The notes: a model not told the origin generated them from the letters alone. A stretch of 64,000 bases of DNA from Nocardia ninae NBRC 108245 (GCF_007990755.1 NZ_BJXA01000002.1:248001-312000); one strand, 5' to 3'. Shown: positions 16,427 through 24,314, numbered from the stretch's first letter. Translations and numbers: made by a program.

Positions 16427-17152
16427 CGAGCCCGCGCCCTCGATCCGGTCCCGGATACCGTTGTCGCGCAGCGCCATCCACCAGGTCGCGGCATTGATGG
16501 CGATTACCGGTTTGCTCAGCCAGCGCTCGGCTTCGTCGGCCAGGCGCACCATGGACAGATTGGTGCCGCACTGGACGAGGGCGTCGATATCGTCGCTGTC
16601 CACCTCGAGCAGCGCGGCCCGTAGGTCGCTCTCCGGCACATGGGCGATGGATACCGCGGTGGGGCACCGCAATCCCTTGATCGCGGCCACCTCGAACCCC
16701 AGCTCGCCGAAGAACCGGACGACGTTCGCATCACCGATCGGTTGATAGGGCGTCACCACGCCGATCCGCTCGGCGCCGTTCAGCGTCAGCGCACGCCTGC
16801 ACGCCTCAGCGCCGGTGGCCACCTGCAGCCCGGTCGCCTCCTCGATCTGCCGCACGAACTGCTGGTTGCCTGCCACACCGCCCCAGAACGTCTCGGCCGA
16901 CATGCCCATCACCATGTAATCCGGCTCGCACGTCAGCACCCGCGCGCAGGTCGCGTCCATCTCGGCGCGGATCTGGTCGAGCAGCCGGCCCATGCCCGCA
17001 TCGTCACCCATGTTCTGGTCCCGGATATGGATGCGACCGAAATGCGCGGTCACCCCGGGCACCCCCATGCGCGCGAAATCCGGCTCCACCACGGTATTCG
17101 TCGACGGGGCGAGCACGCCGAACTTGCGCCGCCAGCCCAGAACGTCAGGCAT
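16409..17152 (-). CDS. Asp/Glu-racemase-fold enzyme A (maleate isomerase / arylmalonate decarboxylase group)
   Basis: A 247-residue member of the Asp/Glu racemase superfamily in the maleate cis-trans isomerase and arylmalonate decarboxylase branch. The N-terminal FGVLAPSTNTVVEPDF binds carboxylate. Maleate isomerase, as known from Nocardia farcinica, uses two Cys; here the first site is Ser85 (MGMSAETFW) while the second is kept as Cys195 (VQCGTNLS). A one-Cys active site recalls arylmalonate decarboxylase. It is the last gene of the tetrapyrrole-type operon, 33 nt after the SDR. A cis-trans isomerisation or decarboxylation of a substituted maleate is plausible. Confidence 0.82.
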   Translation of the reverse strand: MPDVLGWRRKFGVLAPSTNTVVEPDFARMGVPGVTAHFGRIHIRDQNMGDDAGMGRLLDQIRAEMDATCARVLTCEPDYMVMGMSAETFWGGVAGNQQFVRQIEEATGLQVATGAEACRRALTLNGAERIGVVTPYQPIGDANVVRFFGELGFEVAAIKGLRCPTAVSIAHVPESDLRAALLEVDSDDIDALVQCGTNLSMVRLADEAERWLSKPVIAINAATWWMALRDNGIRDRIEGAGSLLRDH

Positions 17153-17185
17153 AGAACATCTTCCAATCGCTACGATTCTTCGTGC

Positions 17186-17971
17186 TCATTCGGCGAACAG
17201 ATCGCGCCGCCGGAACGGAGCGGCGGCGAAGCGGCCGAGCACCTTCGTTGTGGTGAGCCAGCGGACATGCGCGCCGTTGCGCGGGTGCGCGACAGCGCGT
17301 TCGGCCAGCCACGGCGCGACGGTCTCGACCCGGTCGGCGAGAATATTGAAAATCCTGCGCGCCTTGGCCAATTCGTCGGGATCGGCGTAGCCCTGCGTCA
17401 GCAGGTCGGTGACGACCATGCCGGGGCTCAGCAGACCGACGGAGACACCGGTGGGCACCTCCTTGGCGAGTGCTTCGGTCAGATAGGTGAGTGCTCGCTT
17501 GCTCGCACCGTACACCGACAGTCCCGGTACCGAGCGGCCGTCGCTGCCGAGACCTTCCATATTCCATACGTACCCGCCGCCCGCGTCCGCCATGCCCGCG
17601 ATCGCGACGGCGGAGCCGTTGAGCGCGCCGATCAGGTTGGTGTCGAACACTTTCCGGACATCCTCGGCGGGCAGCTCCCACATCGGCGTTCGGGTATGCG
17701 TGATACCCGCGTTGTTGATCCAGACATCGATCCGGCCGAAGCGGGCGACCGCCGCATCCCAGAGCGCTTGCAGCTGAGCGCGATCGGTGACGTCGGCGGC
17801 CAGCAGCAGTGCGGCGTCGGAGAGTTCGGCTCGCAGCTTGTCGATCCGCGCGGTATCGGTGCCGCACAGCGCGACGCGATGCCCCCGGTCGAGCAACGCT
17901 CTGGCCAGGCCGAGCCCGAGGCCACGGGTGCCGCCGGTGACCACGACGGTTTTGCTCGCGGGCGCGTTCAT
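17186..17971 (-). CDS. SDR oxidoreductase resembling chlorophyll b reductase (NYC1/NOL)
   Basis: A 261-residue short-chain dehydrogenase. TGGTRGLG (12-19) binds NAD(P); WINNAG is at 84-89 and YGASK at 154-158. The unusual NMEGLGS (137-143), SPGMVVTDLL (182-191) and IFNILADRVETVAPWLA (207-223) correspond to NMDGAGS, SPGMVLTELLL and MFNIICELPETVA of plant NYC1/NOL as I recall them; these segments are not general SDR motifs. NYC1/NOL reduce the 7-formyl group of chlorophyll b. ATG 17971 overlaps the preceding stop (ATGA). With RCCR-like and Rieske genes in the operon, a tetrapyrrole side-chain carbonyl is the likely substrate. Confidence 0.85.
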   Translation of the reverse strand: MNAPASKTVVVTGGTRGLGLGLARALLDRGHRVALCGTDTARIDKLRAELSDAALLLAADVTDRAQLQALWDAAVARFGRIDVWINNAGITHTRTPMWELPAEDVRKVFDTNLIGALNGSAVAIAGMADAGGGYVWNMEGLGSDGRSVPGLSVYGASKRALTYLTEALAKEVPTGVSVGLLSPGMVVTDLLTQGYADPDELAKARRIFNILADRVETVAPWLAERAVAHPRNGAHVRWLTTTKVLGRFAAAPFRRRDLFAE

Positions 17972-18885
17972 GAGCGCACCAGCACGCCGTGCAGCACAGC
18001 GCTGAGGCTGTTGTGTTCGAACAGTTCGTAGACCACGGCGAGCTCGGTGCCCGCGCCCATTCCCGGTTCGGCGTCCATCATGAATTCGCGTCCGTTGAGT
18101 CTGCCGCCGTCGGACAGGTGCAGCGCCGGATAGTTGGCACGGCCGTAGGCCGTCGCGTTGCCCCAGGCGCCGGGCCCCTCGTGGAACGAGCGGACGCCGT
18201 CGCGGCGCACCGTCGCCTCGAAGGTGCGGTCGAGCGCGCCGCTCCAGGTGACGCGGTGCTCGGCGGTGAGCAAGCTCAGTGGCGTCACCTCGAGGACGAT
18301 CCGCACCGTGCCGCGGTGCTGCTGGTCGGCGCCCCACAGCTCGCAGTCACCGGCATAGCGGCAGTCGTCTTTGGTGGGCAGCACGAAAGGGGTCGCCCCA
18401 GAACGCGTCTCGTGCTCGATGAGGTCGTCCCGCAGTGCGGGGTCGCGGGTGTAGACGCCATTGAACACGCCGATCATCGCCGGCCCCTGGTACAGCACCG
18501 AGGAGTACACCTGCGTATCACCGAGGGTCTGGTTCCAGGTGTTCAAACCCACCTGCCAGCCGGGTCCGTAGTAGTGCGCGTCGACGAAGCCGCCGTACGG
18601 CCTACCCGCACCGTAGAAGTCGGGGCCGGTGTAGAGCCGATCGTTGTCGGAGTCGACCACCCCGAAGGCGAACGGCGCGCCGAGGGCGAACCGCCCCGCG
18701 AGCTCGCCACCGCCGGTGAGCCCGCCGTCCATGTAATAAGTCGTTGTCCCGTCGGCGAAGACCGACGATCGGCGGATGTCCTCGAAACCACGCCATACCC
18801 CGTCGGCGGCGAACAGCGATGGCCTGCCGACCCATTCGCCGGCGATGCGCTGCTGCCACTGGCTCGGCGCTGCGGCGGCGGTCAT
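17968..18885 (-). CDS. Unknown protein in the tetrapyrrole-type operon, probable beta-barrel
   Basis: A 305-residue protein that I do not recognise. It has no signal peptide or membrane helix. The repeated short stretches rich in Gly, Tyr, Trp and Phe (YYMDGGLTGGGELAGRF, GPDFYGAGRPYGGFVDAHY, YSSVLYQGPAMIGVF) suggest a beta-barrel or lipocalin-like fold. Two Cys flank CRYAGDCELWG near residue 175. It is coupled by ATGA overlaps to an RCCR-like gene upstream and the NYC1-like SDR downstream, so it should act on, or carry, the same pigment-derived intermediates. Confidence 0.8.
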   Translation of the reverse strand: MTAAAAPSQWQQRIAGEWVGRPSLFAADGVWRGFEDIRRSSVFADGTTTYYMDGGLTGGGELAGRFALGAPFAFGVVDSDNDRLYTGPDFYGAGRPYGGFVDAHYYGPGWQVGLNTWNQTLGDTQVYSSVLYQGPAMIGVFNGVYTRDPALRDDLIEHETRSGATPFVLPTKDDCRYAGDCELWGADQQHRGTVRIVLEVTPLSLLTAEHRVTWSGALDRTFEATVRRDGVRSFHEGPGAWGNATAYGRANYPALHLSDGGRLNGREFMMDAEPGMGAGTELAVVYELFEHNSLSAVLHGVLVRS

Positions 18886-19571
18886 CCGAGCAACTCCGCC
18901 CGCACCCGCTCGGCCTGCTCGTCGCCGAGCAATCCGGCCACCTGCGCCCACACCAGGTCCACCTCGGGGCTGAACAGGTTCGCGCGGTTGGCGCGGTCCC
19001 GAGCTGCGGTATCGCCGGTGACCGCCGGAACTCCCTTGTCCACCAGGGTGAGCCAGTGCTGGAGATAGCCCACGACGGTGGCATCCAATGCCTGGAAGGC
19101 GGATTCGGTGGCTCGGCACACGACCATCCACGGCGACATCATCGCCCGCTGCCGCGGTCCGATCGCCGCCGCCGATACCCCGTCTAGCTGCCATGCCGCC
19201 TCCAACAGCGGGGTGAGCGGCAGGTATGCGGCGTCGAGGTAGGCGAGATGCACCGCGAGGTCGGCACGGGGGATGAGATCGAGGTGCATGGCGTGATAGT
19301 GAGTGGACCGCACCGAGTCCAGGGTGAAGTGCGGGATCGCCGAATCCGCCGGGGTGAACGCGAAGATCATATGGCTGTCCAAGCCAATGGCCGGGACAAC
19401 CAGATCGACGGTGACGACCTTGTCGATCGGGCCACCGCGCAATACGCGCAACCTGCCGACCGGGTCGGGTGACATGGAACTGGTCAGCGCGATGTCGTCG
19501 GCGGTGGTGAGATCGAGGGCGGTGCTCAGCGTCCGCAGCGTGCGTTCGCTGAGCTCGGTGGGCAGGCTCAT
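18882..19571 (-). CDS. Red chlorophyll catabolite reductase-like protein 2
   Basis: A 229-residue protein whose layout follows the ferredoxin-dependent bilin reductase / RCCR superfamily: HFTLDSVRS near residue 81, MHLDLIPRADLAVHLAYLD at 95-113 (compare LDLPHRKDLVLNPDYL in Arabidopsis RCCR) and RAMMSPWMVV at 142-151 (compare RSAFSPTASM), then an ARDRANR helix near 198. RCCR reduces an open-chain tetrapyrrole with electrons from ferredoxin. It is shorter and more divergent than the paralogue at 21645. ATG overlaps the Rieske stop. The fold call is good; the actual bilin is unknown. Confidence 0.75.
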   Translation of the reverse strand: MSLPTELSERTLRTLSTALDLTTADDIALTSSMSPDPVGRLRVLRGGPIDKVVTVDLVVPAIGLDSHMIFAFTPADSAIPHFTLDSVRSTHYHAMHLDLIPRADLAVHLAYLDAAYLPLTPLLEAAWQLDGVSAAAIGPRQRAMMSPWMVVCRATESAFQALDATVVGYLQHWLTLVDKGVPAVTGDTAARDRANRANLFSPEVDLVWAQVAGLLGDEQAERVRAELLG

Positions 19572-20689
19572 CGCGGTGTTCCTCCGTTGCGGGCCTTGTG
19601 CACCCAGGCCTGTTCGAGTTCGGGATTGTCCCGCCGGGCTGGCGAGGCGATGACGGTGGCGGTGCGGCGTGGCCCGTCCCCGGTGATGATGTCGTCGCCG
19701 CCGACCCACCAGCCGTCCTTGATCAGCTGGGATCGCCTGCGCCGGTAGGCGACCTGCAGTGCGTCACTGCGCACGTGCAATTCGTCGGACAGGTCGAACG
19801 GCAGCAGCTCGGGGTGTTGTGACTCGACGATCGGTTTGTCCTGCAGCAGAATGTCTTTGATTCTTCGGCGGGCGTCCGCGTCGGCCCAGCGGCCGGTGAA
19901 GAAGTTCCGATAGCCGAGGATCTTGATCAGGGTGCGGTCCTGCGACAGCGGGATATTGAAGTCGTAGAGCAGCAGATCCCCGATGGGCAGCCGGATGTGC
20001 AGCTTCACCACGTTGGGCAGGTACCAGCCATTGGTGACGGTGACGAACTCCGGGCGCGGCTTGTTCCTGGACAGCAGGCCCCACAGTCCGCTCGGCGGCG
20101 GGGGACTGAGTTGGATGTCGGCCTCGGCGGACCAGTCGTCTTTGCGGACAGTGAAATTCGGGATCTCCGGCTTGTCCGGATTACCGAACCTGGTGCCGTG
20201 CACGAACGGCGTGTGCGAGGCGTCCACGACGTTCTCGAAGGTGCGTTCGTAATTCGCCTCGACCTCCATCTCGAACTGCACCATCCGGAAGGCCGGATCG
20301 TCGTGCACCGGGATGTCCGGGATCGGCGGGCGCTGGTGCTCGGGCAGGTCGCCGAGGAAGGCCCAGACCATGCCGTAGCGTTCCTGCGTGGGGTAGGCGT
20401 CGACCCTGGCCTTCTTCGGAATGGCCCGATCCGCCGAATTCGCCGGTATGCGCACGCAGGCGCCCTCGGCGTCGTACTGCCAGCCGTGGTACGGACAGGC
20501 AATACAGTCGCCGGTGAGCGTGCCCATCGACAGCGCGCCGCCACGGTGCACACACAGATCCGACAGGCATACCGCCGTGCCCGCGGTGGTGCGATACAGC
20601 ACGAAGTCCTGACCGAGGCAGGTCACCTTTTTCGGTGTGCGGCCGACCTGGTCGGCGAATTCCAGGGCGTACCAGAAGTTTTTCAACAT
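19568..20689 (-). CDS. Rieske non-haem iron oxygenase, pheophorbide-a-oxygenase-like role
   Basis: A 373-residue oxygenase. The 2Fe-2S Rieske ligands are Cys46-His48 (CVHRGG) and Cys65-His68 (CPYHGW). The mononuclear iron site is ENVVDASHTPFVHG with Asp156, His159 and His164. This is the stand-alone alpha-subunit type, as in plant pheophorbide a oxygenase (PaO), TIC55 and bacterial demethylases. Lying between two RCCR-like genes, a PaO-like macrocycle-opening oxygenation is the natural prediction, but sequence alone cannot separate this from demethylation. ATG 20689 overlaps the hydrolase by 7 nt. No dedicated reductase is in the operon, so a general ferredoxin system is needed. Confidence 0.88.
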   Translation of the reverse strand: MLKNFWYALEFADQVGRTPKKVTCLGQDFVLYRTTAGTAVCLSDLCVHRGGALSMGTLTGDCIACPYHGWQYDAEGACVRIPANSADRAIPKKARVDAYPTQERYGMVWAFLGDLPEHQRPPIPDIPVHDDPAFRMVQFEMEVEANYERTFENVVDASHTPFVHGTRFGNPDKPEIPNFTVRKDDWSAEADIQLSPPPPSGLWGLLSRNKPRPEFVTVTNGWYLPNVVKLHIRLPIGDLLLYDFNIPLSQDRTLIKILGYRNFFTGRWADADARRRIKDILLQDKPIVESQHPELLPFDLSDELHVRSDALQVAYRRRRSQLIKDGWWVGGDDIITGDGPRRTATVIASPARRDNPELEQAWVHKARNGGTPR

Positions 20690-21648
20690 TGTTCGTGCTC
20701 CGCTAGATGGGGCCGCAGCACCTGCGCCGCGACGTAGTCGGCGAGTTCGCTTCGGGCCGTTGCCGAATCGTGCAGGTGTGCGTGCAGGAAGGCGGACGTG
20801 AGCCGGGCGAACGGCGCCAGCGCGTCCACGTCGCCCGGTCCGTCGAGGAAGGCCCGTGCCGCGGTCGGATCGGCGTCGGCGATCCCGAAGTGGTTGGCCT
20901 CCGGGATGACCGCGAGCAGATGGTCACCCGGCGGCAATGCTTCGTCGAATGTCCGGGCCACCGGGTCGGGCCGGTCGGCGCCGTCCTCGCCGTACCGGTC
21001 GGCGCTGCCGTTGATGACACCGTCGTTGGTGCCGACGCCGAGCAACACGGGGCAATTGACCTGTGCGGGCAGCACGGTGCCTGCGGGCCAGCCCAGCATG
21101 GTCGCCACCATCGTGTGCGCGCCCCACGCGAAAACCGCTCCGACCGAGGGGAAGAAGCGCGCCGACTGGAGTACGACGGTCCCGCCCGCGGAATGTCCGC
21201 CGAGTGCGATGCAGTCCAGATCCAGTGCCCCGCGCAAGGGGCCGTCGCCGTTCAACTCGGTGAGCGCGTCGAGGACCGCGCCGATGGTCGGACAGGTCGG
21301 GCGGGTGCCGTAGGCGTCGGGCCGGGCCGCGTCGAGGTCGACGCCGACCGTCAATCCGCGTAGCCCGCCGAACAATTCGGCGACCCGATCGAAAGTCACC
21401 ACCACGAAACCGGTTTCGGCGACGGCGGTGGCGAAGCGGCGATAGGAATCCTGACCGACATTGACCCCGGACAGGAAGACCACCACCGGATACGGTGCGG
21501 CTGCCGGATCGGGCTCGAAGACGCCGGTCAACCGCTCGTGGTCGGAGCCGGTGGCGATCGCGGGGTAGTAGACCTTCAAATGCGCGGTATCGAAAGGCGC
21601 TTCACCCGCCGTGCGCGCCGACCACCAGAGCGAACGGACGATGCTCAT
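20683..21648 (-). CDS. Cytoplasmic alpha/beta hydrolase, chlorophyllase/PAF-acetylhydrolase-like
   Basis: A 321-residue hydrolase with PYPVVVFLSGVNVGQDSYRR (oxyanion segment) near residue 52, nucleophile elbow GGHSAGG with Ser153, and a candidate catalytic His in EANHFG near 250. The order of a short lid-less core with FLSGVN and a late His resembles chlorophyllase and plasma PAF-acetylhydrolase. No signal peptide is present, so it acts inside the cell. ATGA overlap with the RCCR-like gene upstream. It may remove a phytyl or methyl ester, for example the C13(2) carboxymethyl of a pheophorbide. Confidence 0.8.
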   Translation of the reverse strand: MSIVRSLWWSARTAGEAPFDTAHLKVYYPAIATGSDHERLTGVFEPDPAAAPYPVVVFLSGVNVGQDSYRRFATAVAETGFVVVTFDRVAELFGGLRGLTVGVDLDAARPDAYGTRPTCPTIGAVLDALTELNGDGPLRGALDLDCIALGGHSAGGTVVLQSARFFPSVGAVFAWGAHTMVATMLGWPAGTVLPAQVNCPVLLGVGTNDGVINGSADRYGEDGADRPDPVARTFDEALPPGDHLLAVIPEANHFGIADADPTAARAFLDGPGDVDALAPFARLTSAFLHAHLHDSATARSELADYVAAQVLRPHLAEHEQC

Positions 21649-22487
21649 GACCGCGCCTCGCGGATACTTGACGCTGCTTCGGCGACCGGCCGCGGCAGCA
21701 CGCGGTCGCCACCCCAGAGGCCACGCACCAGACGCTGGGTGAGTTCGGCCCCGAACATGCGCTCGCCCATCACATTCGCGGGATCGCGTTCGGCGATATT
21801 GCGGCGGACCGCGAGGTCACGTGCCGCCAATGCCGCCTGCTCGTCGGCGGGCACCGGCGCGGCGGCGTCGACCCAGCCGAGCCACTGCTCGACCCGCGCG
21901 CCGAGCAGCGCGGCGACGGTCTCCCGATTGGCTCGATGCGGCGGGAAGGAGTAGCAGTACGCGGTGGGCGACAGGCTGCCACGAATGAACCCCGTGCGGC
22001 TGGTGAACCAGGTGAAGTCGGGATGCTCTTCCTTGAACGCCAACCACGGTGCGTCGTTCTCGGCGTAGTAGCTGTCGAAGTAGTCACCGTCGCCGACCAG
22101 ATCGCCACGCGGCACCGCGTCGACATAGAACCAGCCCTCCGGCCACAGCAGCAACGCGATGCCCAGGTGCGGGACCCTGACCTGCGGACCGAGCCACACG
22201 GTGAGGTGCAGGTTGACGAAACCTGTTGCGGGGTCGCCGATCCAGGAATGCACCAACCAGTCGATCTCCGGCCCGGTGTAGGCGGCCAGGCTGCCGGACG
22301 GGCCGGTGGCCGGGTCGCCGTAGCTGTCCAGATCGTCGGTCGACGGATCTCTGGTGAGGTCGAACCGTTCGGCGATCCGAGACTTCAGCCCGCTCAACAG
22401 GTCTCGCCATTCCTGAAAGGTCTCGGTGACGTCCGTCCTGGCCGTCTCGTCGACCAACTGCTCGACATGTCGGACTGTTTCACTCAT
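21645..22487 (-). CDS. Red chlorophyll catabolite reductase (RCCR)-family protein 1
   Basis: A 280-residue protein that aligns with Arabidopsis RCCR (ACD2) over its C-terminal two thirds as I recall that sequence: VDAVPRGDLVGDGDYFDSYY at 122-141 (plant LDLPHRKDLVLNPDYLKEYY), FIRGSLSPTA at 167-176 (plant FVRSAFSPTA), and the distal ARDLAVRRNIAERD at 222-235 with MFGAEL at 244-249 (plant RRDKSFRRKSIEDD, MFGEEV). RCCR reduces the C20/C1 double bond of red chlorophyll catabolite using ferredoxin. ATG 22487 has CGGAG; the gene lies 20 nt after the nitrilase. Bacterial members are not something I know to be characterised. Confidence 0.85.
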   Translation of the reverse strand: MSETVRHVEQLVDETARTDVTETFQEWRDLLSGLKSRIAERFDLTRDPSTDDLDSYGDPATGPSGSLAAYTGPEIDWLVHSWIGDPATGFVNLHLTVWLGPQVRVPHLGIALLLWPEGWFYVDAVPRGDLVGDGDYFDSYYAENDAPWLAFKEEHPDFTWFTSRTGFIRGSLSPTAYCYSFPPHRANRETVAALLGARVEQWLGWVDAAAPVPADEQAALAARDLAVRRNIAERDPANVMGERMFGAELTQRLVRGLWGGDRVLPRPVAEAASSIREARS

Positions 22488-22507
22488 CGTCGCTCCGGGT
22501 TCTGTCG

Positions 22508-24121
22508 TCACTGTGCTTCTGTCGTCATGGCGTCGAGCGGGTGCCGCGGACGCCCGTCCACCAGGTCGGTGCCCCGGGATACGGCGCGGTTCACGGCCTG
22601 CCCGGGCCGCACGGTCGCGCGCACGCTCGGCGCACCGGGCGGGGCTTCGGTCACGATGGGGTGGCTGATCACGCCGGTGAACGGCCCGCTCCACGCGGTC
22701 CACAAGGTGAAATCGGGGCTCAGCGCGTAGATCGCGCCGACGAGTCCGCCGCGCTCGTCGCTGCCCGCGGCGACAATGTTCATCCTGTTCTCCGCGGCGC
22801 GCTCGGCCAGGCCGAGGGGCAATTCCCATGGCTCGGTGGGTGAGTACGGCACCGCGACGACGTCCACGTCCTGAATAGCGGCCAGCCGGAAGCTCTCCGG
22901 GAACAGCGCGTCGTCACCCACCACGAGTGCCATTCGGCCCCAAGGCAACTGGAAAACCGCCAGCGCACTGCCCTGCCGGGTCAACCACGGATGACGGTTG
23001 GTCGGGTGCAGCTGCGGCTGGCAGCCGACCACTCCGTCGGCGTCGACCAGCACGCCGTGATGCGCGCCGCCGGTCCGTACGCTGAGCACCGCGTGTGCGG
23101 TCGTACCGTGCAGTGCCCGCACGACTTCCGGGACCGGCATCGCCGCGAGTTCGGGGAGCACGATGAGGGCTACGCCGTCGGCCGCTAGTTCGGTGATCAG
23201 CTCGGTGTCGGCGATCGCGAGCGCGGCCGACAGCGTCGGCGACCCGGCCGGTGCACGCCGACCGAGCGGTGCGCTGGTCAGCGGGGCGTAGAGCTCGGGC
23301 CTGCGCGCGGCGAGGATATCGGTGCCGTCGGGCCTGCGTTTGTCGTCGGCCAGCGGCACGTCGATATCGGCGACCACGATCGCCTCGCCGGTGACCGGCG
23401 CCATCGCGACCGGCCTGCCGTCCGGGCCGACGATCTGGCTTTCGCCCGCGCCGTGCAGGCGATCCGGCGGCACGCCGAGCCGGGCGGCGATCTGCGGCAG
23501 TTGCTCGGCGGGCAACAGGGGCCCGACCTTGTTCGCGGCCACCACCCACACCTTGTTCTCGGCGGCGCGCACCGGTATGTGCAGGCTCGCCTCGTCGATG
23601 GCGAACGAGTTGAGACTGTTGAGCAACAGCTGCGCACCGCGCAGTGCGAGCGACCGGGCGACCTCGTTGATGACGCCTTCCATGCAGGCGTACATGCCGA
23701 TGCGGCCCAAAGGCGTAGTTAGCACCGGTGATTCGACCGTGCCCGCGTCGAGATAGTCGTTCTCGGCGCCCATCAGGATCTGCTTGTCGGACTCGCCGAG
23801 CAGCGCACCGTCCGGCCCGAACAGCAGGCCGGTGCCGGTGGTGCGGCCGTCGGCCCGCGCCAGCGTGACGCCGATCTTCACGTAGCAGTGGTGCCGCCGC
23901 GCCCGCTCGGCGACGGCGGTGAGGAAGGTGTCGCCGAGCGTGCAGGCCATTCGGCGCGCATGCGCCCGATCGTCGTACCAAGATAGATGGTTACAGAATT
24001 CCGGCAGCACAACGAGTTCCGCCGCCGCTTCGGCGGCCTGGTCGATCATCCGGAGGCAGGCGTCGAGGTTGACCGCGACGTCGGTTCCCGCAGCGAGTTG
24101 TGCGGCCGCGACTCGGGTCAT
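22508..24121 (-). CDS. Tandem nitrilase-superfamily protein, second domain degenerate
   Basis: A 537-residue fusion of two carbon-nitrogen hydrolase domains. Domain 1 (1-280) keeps the catalytic triad Glu41 (VVLPEF), Lys113 (ESDKQILMG) and Cys146 (MYACMEGV). Domain 2 (295-510) keeps Glu324 (VLPEL) but has no Lys at the expected QPQLHPT region and Asp in place of Cys (VVGDDALFPE), so it is probably inactive and structural. The family hydrolyses amides, nitriles or N-carbamoyl groups. ATG 24121 is used; longer upstream reading has no ribosome site. It is the first gene of the eight-gene operon, behind a perfect locus operator. A half-amide of a maleimide-type product is a fitting substrate. Confidence 0.88.
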   Translation of the reverse strand: MTRVAAAQLAAGTDVAVNLDACLRMIDQAAEAAAELVVLPEFCNHLSWYDDRAHARRMACTLGDTFLTAVAERARRHHCYVKIGVTLARADGRTTGTGLLFGPDGALLGESDKQILMGAENDYLDAGTVESPVLTTPLGRIGMYACMEGVINEVARSLALRGAQLLLNSLNSFAIDEASLHIPVRAAENKVWVVAANKVGPLLPAEQLPQIAARLGVPPDRLHGAGESQIVGPDGRPVAMAPVTGEAIVVADIDVPLADDKRRPDGTDILAARRPELYAPLTSAPLGRRAPAGSPTLSAALAIADTELITELAADGVALIVLPELAAMPVPEVVRALHGTTAHAVLSVRTGGAHHGVLVDADGVVGCQPQLHPTNRHPWLTRQGSALAVFQLPWGRMALVVGDDALFPESFRLAAIQDVDVVAVPYSPTEPWELPLGLAERAAENRMNIVAAGSDERGGLVGAIYALSPDFTLWTAWSGPFTGVISHPIVTEAPPGAPSVRATVRPGQAVNRAVSRGTDLVDGRPRHPLDAMTTEAQ

Positions 24122-24146
24122 GGACTCGGACCCTTTCGTTCGTAGC

Positions 24147-24163
24147 GTTTCGTAGGACGAAAC
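24147..24163. promoter_or_regulatory. 17-bp dyad operator of the tetrapyrrole-type operon
   Basis: GTTTCGTAGGACGAAAC is a perfect dyad with 6-bp arms, extended to 8 bp by flanking GC/GC. It sits 25 nt upstream of the nitrilase start at 24121. Confidence 0.85.
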
Positions 24164-24232
24164 GCAGTTTCCATCTCGTTCCGATTCTGTACCCCGGCAA
24201 AGGATCTGTCCAGGGGTGGCGGGACATTCGCC

Positions 24233-24261
24233 TTGACACTGTCCGACGTCGCGGGCACGAT
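24233..24261 (+). promoter_or_regulatory. Promoter of the transporter/neocarzinostatin-fold operon
   Basis: TTGACA (24233-24238), a 17-nt spacer and CACGAT (24256-24261). The first base of the -35 is exactly 48 nt before the locus operator at 24281, the same distance as at the hydantoinase-family promoter (40203 and 40251). Confidence 0.6.
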
Positions 24262-24280
24262 ATGGCAATCGTGAAACTGC

Positions 24281-24297
24281 GTTTCCCTCAGTGGAAC
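24281..24297. promoter_or_regulatory. 17-bp dyad operator of the transporter operon
   Basis: GTTTCCCTCAGTGGAAC is an imperfect dyad in the same 17-bp frame; the flanks extend it with GC. It lies downstream of the predicted start of transcription, which suits repression. Confidence 0.75.
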
Positions 24298-24314
24298 GCG
24301 AGTGGAGGTTACGG

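Noticed and set aside
24122-24268. Longer start for the tandem nitrilase
   Set aside because: The extra codons run through the perfect operator and have no ribosome site or nitrilase-like sequence.
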